Origin: Raffaelea ambrosiae
Taxonomy: Eukaryota > Ascomycota > Sordariomycetes > Ophiostomatales > Ophiostomataceae
Direction of reading: 5' to 3'
NCBI GenBank assembly: GCA_002778195.1
Contig: PCDI01000001.1
Span: 4,489,869-4,553,868 of the forward strand
Length of the DNA: 64,000 bases
Part shown: piece after piece, positions 55,525 through 64,000 of the stretch
Layout of the letters: every line of letters starts with the position of its first letter
How positions within the stretch are numbered: position 1 is the first letter of the stretch
Made by a program: the position numbers and the translations under genes
Notes under the pieces: model-generated
Seen by the model: only the letters and a program-made list of their open reading frames with translations
Database searches by the model: none
What the model was told of the DNA's origin: nothing

Positions 55525-57756
55525 ATGACCGACACGCACGACCACTGCATGTGCAGAAGCATCGCTGAAGACGAATCACCAGTAGACTTCTTAGCTACGT
55601 CTCTCGCCTTGACAAGTCTTTTCAACGAGCCCGCCATGTGGCACCATCAGACACCACGGAAGCTTCCAGACATATCGTATCTGAGCGCTCTGAAGAACAA
55701 CAGACCAGGCTCTGGGCGGATCCGACACTCCACGTCTGTCATCCGCGCAGCCTCGACGGCCAGCGCCACCACCGCCGCAGTCACATTAGCCCCTTTGGCC
55801 AACAAGAAAGCCAAGAAAGCCAAGAGCGGCGAGAAATACAAGACAGCCAGCCAACCAAACGAAGATGGCGACAAGAACACAACACAAGACAAACCTGTGC
55901 CGCCTCAAGATGGTTCCAATGCATGTTCTTCCCGGCTCAAGAAGCAGGAGGAAGAACTGTTAGAGATTGGGGCCGAATTTGGATCGGGCAGCGAGACGTA
56001 CCCGGGCGTGCTCGTCCTTGACAACGAGCCCGACAGCCCAGACATCCACGACCACCAGGACACAGAGAGCACCGCAGAGAGCACCGAAGCAGAAGAATAT
56101 GCCATGCCCGGCGAGCTCGGCCCACAAGAACCGGACAGCCAAAGCCATCACGAAGCCCACGAAGCATCCAATGATGACTCGGCCGGGCGTGTGTGCCCGG
56201 CCGGTGCCGGGTCCGGCGCCAAAGGAAAGAGGCCCGTCCACCGCGGGGCGTCGTCCATCGCAAGCCGCAAGGCCGGGCCAATGTCAACGGCATCCAAGGG
56301 AAAAGGCAATGCAAAACGCGGCATCGGCAGCGGAGACGGCCAAGGCAGCGACGACGACGACGACGACGACCGGCTGCCCAAGCGGAAACGCCGCGAGCCA
56401 GACAAGCCGGACAAGCCAGACAACAACAACGACGACGACGAGGACGACGAGGGCAAAGAAGACAGCGGCCACGGCTGTGGCCGGAGTCTGGACTGCCCCA
56501 TTGGCAAGAGAGACCCGGCCAAGTTTGAATGGTGCCGAAAGTACCAGCTCAGCCGGATGAAGGATGTGCTTCAGCACATTGACCGGCACCACATGAAGCG
56601 GCCACCGCATACCTGTCCCCGGTGCTGCCGGACCTTTGCGGACGACGACGCCGTGGAGGCGCACCGGCCCGGCTGCGCCCCGCCGCCTGGGTTCGTCTCG
56701 CGCTGGGTGGCGGACGACCAGCGACGGCGGTACGCGGACCAAGAGCGCAAGAAAATGCCCCAGGAGGAGCAGTGGTACATACTCTACGACATCGTCTTCC
56801 CGGACGCTCCCCGCCGGCCCAGCTCGCCGTACCGCCTGTCCTTGTACGAAGTGATGCAGGAGAGGATCGAGGAGGAGGGCCACGACATCCTGCGCGAGGC
56901 CTTTGCACAAGCACGGCCACCATCGGGCGTGCCCCCGGACGCCGACCTGAACCAGGTGAACCAGCAGATGGTGGACATCTGGCGTCGGCGCCTCGGTATT
57001 CCTGCGGCCGCCCACAGGCCTTCCGTCCCGCCCGCCCTGGCGCCGCAGCCTCACCCGTCCTTGCGCCAGCCACCGCCACCCCAACTCAATACTCCCCAGA
57101 GACCCCAGACTCCACAGGGTCCGCAAGCCCCCCATCCTCCCCATTCTCCCTATGCTCCCTATGCTCCCCATCTTTTCCCCTCCCAGCCGCCCCCACGGCA
57201 ATCCGCATATTCGTGGTCACCACAACCATTGCCCGAGCGGCGGCGGCTTTTCCCCACCCCGACGAGCACATACCCTCGCGACAGAGACCAGCAGTCCCTC
57301 TCCTCCGTCAGCGCCGCGACGCCGCCCAGCGCATCGTCCTTCGCCCCGGAGTGCCGCGCCCCCGTGTCTGGGGCGGGAGGCGGCGGACCAAGCAGACATG
57401 CGCCGGGCTCGGCTGGCATAGGACCATCCGGACTGTCTACCAGCAGCGTCTCGGGCCTCGGAACCGATCGCATTGCACCCGATGCACCCCAGAGCACCAC
57501 CTTTCCTCCTGCAACAGACCGCTGTGAGGTCGCGACGGCACCCCTACCTGCAGCGAATGATGTCCCCACGACTCTTCGTGATTCCCCTGACGACCCTCAC
57601 GACTTGTCTCACAACCCCGACGACCTTCTTCGAGACTCTCACAACTTTCACGACAACCCTTTTCACGATCCCAGCTACAGCACTGCTCATTCTGGCTCGT
57701 TTACAGATCTTCTGAACAGCGATGACATGAGCTTCGACCCGGACATGGAATTATAA
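55525..57756 (+). CDS. acidic zinc-finger-like nuclear protein, paralog B
   Basis: A single open frame of 743 residues starts at the ATG at 55525. Order of parts: S/T/A-rich N-terminus, acidic region (about residues 130-200), basic PKRKRREPDKPDKPD nuclear-localisation-like cluster near 284, short D/E tract, then a Cys/His block at about 317-385: CGRSLDCPIGKRD, YQLSRMKDVLQHIDRHH, HTCPRCCRTFADDDAVEAH. A helical segment follows (EEQWYILYDIVFPDAP; SLYEVMQERIEEEG), which is typical of the fungal family that pairs degenerate C2H2 fingers with this helical tail. The C-terminus is P/S-rich with a DPHD/HNPDD histidine-aspartate stretch. It shares layout and key spacing with the gene at 51811 but little low-complexity sequence, so the duplication is old or fast-evolving. 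Function unknown; a transcription-related role is inferred. Confidence 0.78.
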   Translation: MTDTHDHCMCRSIAEDESPVDFLATSLALTSLFNEPAMWHHQTPRKLPDISYLSALKNNRPGSGRIRHSTSVIRAASTASATTAAVTLAPLANKKAKKAKSGEKYKTASQPNEDGDKNTTQDKPVPPQDGSNACSSRLKKQEEELLEIGAEFGSGSETYPGVLVLDNEPDSPDIHDHQDTESTAESTEAEEYAMPGELGPQEPDSQSHHEAHEASNDDSAGRVCPAGAGSGAKGKRPVHRGASSIASRKAGPMSTASKGKGNAKRGIGSGDGQGSDDDDDDDRLPKRKRREPDKPDKPDNNNDDDEDDEGKEDSGHGCGRSLDCPIGKRDPAKFEWCRKYQLSRMKDVLQHIDRHHMKRPPHTCPRCCRTFADDDAVEAHRPGCAPPPGFVSRWVADDQRRRYADQERKKMPQEEQWYILYDIVFPDAPRRPSSPYRLSLYEVMQERIEEEGHDILREAFAQARPPSGVPPDADLNQVNQQMVDIWRRRLGIPAAAHRPSVPPALAPQPHPSLRQPPPPQLNTPQRPQTPQGPQAPHPPHSPYAPYAPHLFPSQPPPRQSAYSWSPQPLPERRRLFPTPTSTYPRDRDQQSLSSVSAATPPSASSFAPECRAPVSGAGGGGPSRHAPGSAGIGPSGLSTSSVSGLGTDRIAPDAPQSTTFPPATDRCEVATAPLPAANDVPTTLRDSPDDPHDLSHNPDDLLRDSHNFHDNPFHDPSYSTAHSGSFTDLLNSDDMSFDPDMEL

Positions 57757-57862
57757 TACTGGTAGAATGGGGGAAAAAAATAAAAATTCAAAAGCGAAAA
57801 CGCGATGGCGCTGGACACTGGCGTTGGTGTTACGAGGACGGGCGAATTGGTTTGCTAGTGTA

Positions 57863-57901
<39 letters not shown>

Positions 57902-58389
57902 GTATATGTAAAAAGAAAAAAAGCCCCCGGAGCGAATCCGTCAACATAGATCTTTTTTTGTTAGTTTGTATCTTGAAGAAAGCCTTTTCATTGCCTACGA
58001 TTGCAGGCGCTGGCGTGACTCCCTGATCCGATATTGCATGGCAGCCAATCCCTGGTCCATCATAAAGAGCAACTCTTCAATAAGTGGATTTGGTCTTCCT
58101 TGGCTTGTTTTCGTGTACTATGCCGGTTGGGGTTTCAATGAAACGGGGAAGCTGACTGACGAGACAGTCTGGGAGAGCCCAACAGTGCAGCAACAGTTGA
58201 CCGTGTGCCATTGTGGCTAGCAACGGGAGAAGATCCTCATCTGCCCAAACTATGTTTTACGACCGTCTCCTCTCCGCGAACGATTCCTTCTACGCAAAGA
58301 CATGTCCCGTTTTTTTTTTTTCCCCCAACTGCAAACCAGTTCGTTTGAGAACCGAAAACCAGAATCCAACGCAACCAAGAGAGGAGCTC
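57757..58389. other. convergent 3' region
   Basis: Non-coding gap between convergent genes, with a long GT microsatellite (57865-57893) and A-rich runs. No gene seen. Confidence 0.6.
57865..57893. repeat. GT microsatellite
   Basis: About 29 bases of alternating GT, then TATG variants, about 110 bases after the stop codon of paralog B. Confidence 0.85.
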
Positions 58390-59105
58390 TCATTCCTGGG
58401 CCACCACATCGTTGCCCTCGGCCACCTTGGACAGCTTGAAGCCGGGCGTCCGCGTCTGGAACAGGCCGACGGGGTCGTACTTGGCCGCGACCGCCTTGAG
58501 GTTCTCCGGGTCCTGCAGGCAGGCCAGCGGGTTCTGCGCCTTGTCGGCGTAGTTGACGTACGTCCAGGGCAGGTAGCCGTCGACGGACCGGGCAAAGTCG
58601 TCGACGGCCCGCAGGTAGTCTTTGGCGGCCTGGTAGCCCACGTCGCGCACCGCGTCGTCCTCGTCCTCGCTGATGTTGATGGACAGCAGCAGGGAGATGG
58701 CGTTGCGCCCCTGCAGGTGCTGGGCCAGGCCCATGGAGTTGCCGCCGCGCTCGTCGCTGAGGCGCGTGTAGTAGCTGGGGAAGGCCTGGAAGAGGCAGAG
58801 CGAGCTGAACTGGCCCGTCTTGCTGACCGCCTTGACCTTGTCGATGGCCGCCGCGTGGGCCTCGACGGCCTTGGCCATGATGCGCTCGTCGTTGAGGAAC
58901 GTGGCCGTGAACCAAAAGTTGCTGAGTTGTTAGCGGGTAATCAGGAAAAAGGAAAGAAGAAAAAAGAAAAGAAAAAGAAAAAGAAGAAAAAGAAGAAAAA
59001 GAAGAAAAAAGTAAAAAAGTAAGAAAAAAGTAAGAAAGAAAAAAAGGAAAGGAAAAGAAAAGAAAAGAAAAAGAAAAAAAAAGAAAGGAAAAGTAAAGAG
59101 CAAAC

Positions 59106-59136
<31 letters not shown>

Positions 59137-60189
59137 CAAAACAAAACAAAACAAACAAACAAAACCAAAAACCACAAAACCAAAAACCACAAAACCAAAA
59201 ACCACAAAATCTGTCACGTACTGATACCCCACCGGCTGCTCCATGGTCTGGGCAAAGTCGGCCAGGTTGGTGTGCTTGAGATCGCGCACCGTGGTGGGAA
59301 TGGCCAGCAGGTCCTTGAACGCGGCCGGGTTCTCCTCGCCCTTGGTGTTGGCGATGAAGCTGGTGATGATAATGTCCTTGAACGTGGTCGGCTCGTAGTT
59401 CCACAGCACAATGTACGAGCTGTCCGGCTGGGCCTCGGCGTTGTCGCAAAACGCCTTCATCACCCGGATGTGCTCGCGCGTGTTCTCGGGCGTCGGCGGC
59501 GACAGCAGCATGCCGCCCCAGAGCCCCTCCCACGGGATGATCTGCACGTCGAACCGCGTCACGATGCCAAAGTTGCCCGCGCTGGCCCCCTTGAGCGCCC
59601 GCCACAGGTCGCTGTTCTCGTCCCGGTTGGCCGACACGACGCGCCCGTCCGACAGGACCACCTCGGCGTTGACGATCTGGTCGCAGCCGAAGCCCACCCG
59701 CGGGATGTACCACGAGATGCCGCCGCCCGTCAGCAGGCCCGACACGCCCACCGTGGCCGTGCGGCCGCCGGCTATGCTAATGTTCTCGGCGGCAATGGCC
59801 GTGTACGCCTCGCGCCAGCGCGTGCCCGGCAGCAGCGACACGACGCCCCGGTCCGGGTGGATGGTGGCGCCGTGCATGTGCACGGAGAGGTCGACGAGGA
59901 GGCCGCCGTTGGTGTTGCTGGCGCCCCAGGTGATGTGGCCGCCGGCGCGGACGGCAAACGGGCAGTCGGGGACCGCGGCCAGGGCCTGCACAATCTGCAC
60001 AATGTCCTCCTGGTGGCGCGGCTGCACAATGCTGTGCGGCTTCTTCTGGGCCGTCACCGACCAGAACGACTTGATCCGCTCGTTGTACGCGTCCGAGCCG
60101 GCCGCGAGAATCAGATCGCCGAGACCGGCTTGGGCAAGGGCATCCAGCGCCGTCTGGACGGCCACCGCGGTCGTGTTGGGGGCAGACAT
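58390..60189 (-). CDS. berberine-bridge-type FAD-dependent oxidase
   Basis: Exons 60189-59222 and 58921-58390 (transcript order) encode 499 residues, joined as VGYH-NFWFTATFLND across a 300-nt repeat-filled intron (gtacgt donor, CTAAC box, cag acceptor). The FAD-binding PCMH fold shows the flavin-attaching histidine H85 in VRAGGHITWG and the TVGVSGLLTGGG loop. The cysteine that gives a second covalent flavin link in plant berberine bridge enzyme is a threonine here (GRTATVG), so a single covalent link is predicted. The C-terminal BBE segment is present (NYADKAQNP, YDPVGLFQTRTPGF). No signal peptide is seen, so a cytosolic place is likely. Relatives such as 6-hydroxynicotine oxidases and fungal secondary-metabolism oxidases use very different substrates; none can be assigned here. 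Confidence 0.9.
58922..59221 (-). repeat. intron filled with purine-rich and AAAAC repeats
   Basis: This intron of the FAD oxidase gene holds AAG/AAAAG-type runs (about 58947-59100), about nine AAAAC units (59105-59155) and ACCACAAAACCAAAA units (59160-59210) on the plus strand. On the transcript these are pyrimidine-rich, with TTTTG units. Length is three to five times that of other introns in the window. Confidence 0.85.
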
Positions 60190-60452
60190 GTTGGAAGGGG
60201 GGGACGGGCGGAAGACAGACCAAAGTTGCCGTGTAGAGAAAAGGAGGCGACCCAAAACGAAAGCAAGAGAGACCAAAAAAAAACAACAAAAAAAATCAAA
60301 ATCAAAATCAAACCCTAAACCAAAGCGAACACGAAAAAAACACACACAATGGGGGCGGACCATACGGCGGCGGACGAATTTCCTAATTTATAGCTGTACG
60401 AACCATATCAATGCAACTCGACGTCAAAAAGCATTACGAGCAAGGGTGTGCA

Positions 60453-60455
<3 letters not shown>

Positions 60456-60491
<36 letters not shown>
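60456..60491. repeat. GT microsatellite
   Basis: About 36 bases of alternating GT upstream of the FAD oxidase gene. Confidence 0.85.
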
Positions 60492-60494
<3 letters not shown>

Positions 60495-62867
60495 CCTTAT
60501 CGAGGACAAGACAGACATTATATGTCAACGGGCCAGCAGACGAGGTGCTCTCGGACCTCCTCCCATACAACGAGACCTGAGAGGGCCAACGTAGCCTGTG
60601 CCAAATGCACAAAAAGCCCATATATAAAGCAGACGCGGTAGCCGGACCTGGCCAAATAGTGCAAAATGGACCAGCTTCAAACGCTCTGTCTGTTCCACCA
60701 ACGAGGCAGACATAGGATACGAGCGTGTGTTTGCAGAAAAGATCGCCAGAGAACCCCCGTCGGTGAGACTCGCCCCTGGTAGTCCGCTGCTGTCAGAGTC
60801 GTACTGTCCAGTTGACAGTTTGAAAAACCGGGGGGGGGGAGAGGGTGTGGTGAGAAAGGCTGGGACAGAAACCGTCGGGCCCTGCCGACAACCCGTTGGT
60901 TTCCCCCTTCTTTTTTCCTCTCTCTCTGTTCCTTTTTTTTTTGTGTCCATGTGAGCACAACTGGTATATAACCACAGAACGACACAGTATCACCAAAAGT
61001 ATGCTTCGTCTGGGAACCAATTGGGGATGTGGATAAAGTGGTCAGAAGAAATGGACGAGCAAAGAGGATCCACGGAGGAACCGACTAGTTGCTCGACCAA
61101 GCGCCCACGACCTGGTCTGTCCAGCATGCTTAACCGCCGCCACTGGCCTGCCTAGCATTGCCTAGCCAGCACGGAGCAACAACGGCTCCCGTGCCAAACA
61201 AAGTTCAATGCGACGTGGACAAGCATGCCTCGTACGAGCTGCCTCGAAAACGGTAGTGGGGTGCGTGGCTCGGGACCACTGGGGGAGACGGCTTGTCCAC
61301 CGGGGAGGGCAAACGACTGGTTTTATGTACTTTGTAGTTGCATAGTTACGTACGCGCACAAGCACTTTGTGAGGGCAAGCCCGTTGGGAAAAGAGGCTTG
61401 CCATAGGGATCCCTGCTCTGATTGTCCCGAAGTGACATCAAGCGGCACAGAAAGGGGGCTTGGCCAGGCAGGCCTGGGTAGGCCGGGGCAGGCCAAGGTT
61501 GGCAGCCAGAACGGATTTAGGAGCTCTGCCGGAGCACTCTTCAGAAGATTCCGACCCCGGTTAGTTGCCTGTACGGGAAGAGCCCACCAGTGGGAGAGGC
61601 CGTGGGCAATGTTTGGGGGAGATGTGGGGGGAGGGAGGATCCTCCCATGCTACCCTATCTCTCTCTCTCTTTTTTTTTTTTTTTTTTACACTTCACAGAA
61701 ATTGTGGATAGTAGTTAGCGAGTATTGCGTGGTAGCCAGTTCCGCGCTAGGGGACGGTTTCAACGGTTTCCGTGTGTCCCTTGTGCACAGGCTAGTCGCT
61801 ATTCGTAGTTGTCTGCAATGAACTCTGCAGTGCAACCAAAAATGAGCCACTCGCAGCTCACAAGGGCATTGTGAAGCTCCTTGACGTTTTTATCATGGAC
61901 TTGGCTCCCTCTCCTCCCCCTCCCCTTTTTCGATTCTCTATCACTATACTTTTGAAACATGCGTAAAGGCTTCCCAAAAAAAGATGTCTACTGTTTTCTG
62001 CTTTTGGTATTCTCGCTGCTGTTTTGTGTATTTTGTTCGCTCCCTAGATATATACGTTTGCTTTTCTTTTGTGCTGACTTGATCTGATACTGGTGCTGCC
62101 GGTGACGCATCGAGCACTTGCTGAAGAAGATGCGGCAGCTCTTGGCTGTTGTGGAAAGACATATGTGTACTGCTCGTAACTGGAAGCGGGAGCTGGTATT
62201 CGCCCTAGGGGGCAACGGTATTCCGCAGGCCATGCAATTATCTTGACCCTGCTATAGGGCCCCGCGCTCGCATAGCACGCCCCATGCCCCGGCCCTGGGC
62301 GTTCAATACAACCAGCCGACCAACCAAGGGGCATTGTGCGAGTACGCCGCACAAATGGGTTTGGATCTTTGTATTTTCTTCTTCATCGGCACGTTCTTGT
62401 TTGGGCAGGAGATGGAGCACATCTGCCAGGGCAGGAAGCACAATCAGGGCAGGGGCGTGTGGCTGTGGAGGTGGTCGCTGACTCGCTGTTCTCTCTGGGG
62501 TGGGAGGAGTCGTTGGGGGCTGGTTCCCCATCCATGTCCGCGGGACCGCAGAAAGGCACAAGTCTTGGGCCAGACCAAAAAAAAGAGGAAAAAAGAAAAC
62601 AACCGACCGTCCGGCATGTTGTTCCGCCTACGACGTACGGTTGCGTTCGACAATGTCGATCGCCTCCTTGCTCATGTCCAAAGAGGACTCGTCGTGCACA
62701 AGGCAGAGGCGACGAGACGACGAGCACTCTCCGTTGCCGCATCGTCTCGTCTGCTTATGGCCATGTCTGTTTCAGTCGTTCCTTTTCTGCCCTTCTGTTC
62801 TTTGTGTGTTCCATTTTCTGGGCCGTTCTCCGCTCTCCGTTCTTTGCCTCGTTGTCGAGAGGGAACG

Positions 62868-62875
62868 TATATAAA
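62868..62875 (+). promoter_or_regulatory. TATA-like box of the receptor-like gene
   Basis: TATATAAA lies 92 bases before the ATG at 62960, a good distance for a fungal core promoter. Confidence 0.5.
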
Positions 62876-62959
62876 CGGATCCCCAATCCTTCCTGATCCT
62901 TCCGGACAGCAGCCACGAATTGATGGAAAGGCATTGCCATTACATTACGCCTTGTCCTC

Positions 62960-64000
62960 ATGTCTCTCTACACCTATCCCAGCGGCGAAGTGACGCTGCT
63001 CCCGCCTCCCGATGGCTACGTGGCCGACTTTGACCATCCCCAGCGGCAGTATGTCCAGCCCATCTACTGGGCCTCGGGCGTCCTCTGTGTGCTGTCCGTT
63101 CTCTTCATGGGACAGAGAGTGTACACGAGCGCCATTCTTTTGAGAAAGCTCTTCGTCGAGGATGTGCTTTTGTTGTTTGCATGGGTACGTGAAGGAGATG
63201 CAGAGGAAAGTATCGCCGAAAGAGGACGGCAAATCAAAAGAAAACAAGACCACCGTTCGTCTGGTATGGTCCTCCTCCACCGACGTATCTGTCTGCTGAT
63301 TCTTGTCCGCGCACTAGCTCCTCATTATATTGGAAAATGCCCTGATTCTAAGTCCGTCCTCCCCCGAACAACATGGGCCTGCTTGGCAGCCTCGCGAACC
63401 AAGAACACGCTGACAGCCTTTCCCCCCCTTCAGGAACCGTCATCGACGGCACCATGGGCACCCACGCCTACGAACTGGTGCTCGACAAGTTTCTGCAATA
63501 CATGTTCAACTTCTACCCCATGCCCATCATCTACCCGCTCTGCATCATGTTCGCCAAGACCAGTCTGCTGGTGTTCTACCTCCGGCTCAGCCCGTCCAAG
63601 CTCTTCCGGTACAGCGTCTTCTTTGGCATCTTCCTCGTGGCCGGGTCCAGCATCGGCCTGACGTTGGCCACGGCGTTTCCCTGCAAGCCTCTCCGGGTGG
63701 CCTGGAATCCCCTGGTGGCGGGCTCGTGCATCGACCGTCCGGCGACGTACAAGGCGACGGCGGCCCTGGGTCTGACCGCGGACATTTACATCATCCTGCT
63801 TCCGCTGCCGACCATCTACGGCCTGCGCATGCCGATGCAGCAGAAGATTGGTCTCGTTGTCGTTTTTGCGGTTGGTATTTTGTAAGTATACAATGGCGGG
63901 AAGGAGAGAAAAGAAAAAGAATAAAAAAGAAAACAAAAGAAAGACACCTTCGCAGACCAGACTGGCTAACTCCTCCAGAACCATTGTCACCTCCATCTTG
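62960..64000 (+). CDS. Pth11/SAT4-like seven-helix membrane protein (partial, runs off the window)
   Basis: Proposed exons: 62960-63184, 63318-63351, 63434-63881 and 63979 to beyond the window; all phases fit. Exon 1 gives a short outer N-terminus and helix 1 (YWASGVLCVLSVLFMG), then LLRKLFVEDVLLLFAW. The 34-nt exon 2 (LLIILENALIL) extends the second helix and is the least certain part. Exon 3 carries THAYELVLDKFLQYMF, CIMFAKTSLLVFYLRLS, a helix ending ATAFPCKPLRVAWNP, and a helix with ADIYIILLPLPTIYGL. These are features of the fungal rhodopsin-domain (SAT4/Pth11-like) family, with the CKP and LPLP motifs in place. Pth11 in Magnaporthe is a surface sensor; most relatives have no known ligand. 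The C-terminus is missing. Confidence 0.78.

Larger units (their letters stand above)
60190..62959. other. 2.8-kb intergenic region
   Basis: Upstream side of both the FAD oxidase (-) and the receptor-like gene (+). It includes a GT microsatellite (60456-60491), a TACTTTGTA word near 61.32 kb, poly-T runs near 61.67 kb and a TATATAAA box at 62868. No supported gene or RNA. Confidence 0.6.

Noticed and set aside
51811..57756. The two zinc-finger-like genes as one broken gene
   Set aside because: Each has its own ATG, acidic region, Cys/His block and stop, with 1.4 kb of non-coding DNA between them.

Overview
The window is nuclear DNA of a filamentous ascomycete. Genes carry short spliceosomal introns (55-132 nt, one of 300 nt) with gtaagt/gtacgt-type donors, CTAAC/CTGAC branch-point-like boxes and cag/tag acceptors. 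Codons strongly favour C or G in the third position. The gene set fits Pezizomycotina: eIF3g, Cya5-type PPR protein, LIM-RhoGAP, DUF2415 protein, Atos-like protein, Pth11-like receptor. The protein style suggests Sordariomycetes, possibly Ophiostomatales; that rank is a guess. No rRNA, tRNA, CRISPR or intact transposon was recognised.

Layout. 0-7 kb: possible tail of an upstream gene (to 75), a Q-rich hypothetical protein (+), eIF3g (-) and a large PH-domain protein (-). 6.7-13.0 kb: a long gene-poor stretch rich in short palindromic motifs. 13.0-18.4 kb: mitochondrial L-2-hydroxyglutarate dehydrogenase-like enzyme (+) converging on a DUF2415 beta-propeller-like protein (-). 20.7-25.9 kb: a RanBP1-domain Yrb2/RanBP3-like protein (-), divergent from mitochondrial Hsp70 (+). 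27.2-34.7 kb: SRP68 (-), divergent from a Cya5/Pet309-like PPR protein (+). 35.1-45.5 kb: an Atos-like protein (-), a Fyv7-like rRNA-processing protein (+) and a Rga-type LIM-RhoGAP (-). 45.5-51.8 kb: a second gene-poor stretch. 51.8-64 kb: an accessory-looking end with two tandem diverged zinc-finger-like paralogs (+), a berberine-bridge-type FAD oxidase (-) and a Pth11/SAT4-like membrane receptor that runs off the right edge (+).

Most of the left and centre is housekeeping: translation initiation, protein targeting (SRP68), mitochondrial import and folding (Hsp70), COX1 expression (Cya5), nuclear transport (RanBP), polarity (RhoGAP) and ribosome biogenesis (Fyv7). The right end is the part most likely to hold lineage-specific biology. 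Exon joins were worked out by hand from splice signals, reading phase and family resemblance; no alignment, RNA evidence or database search was available.
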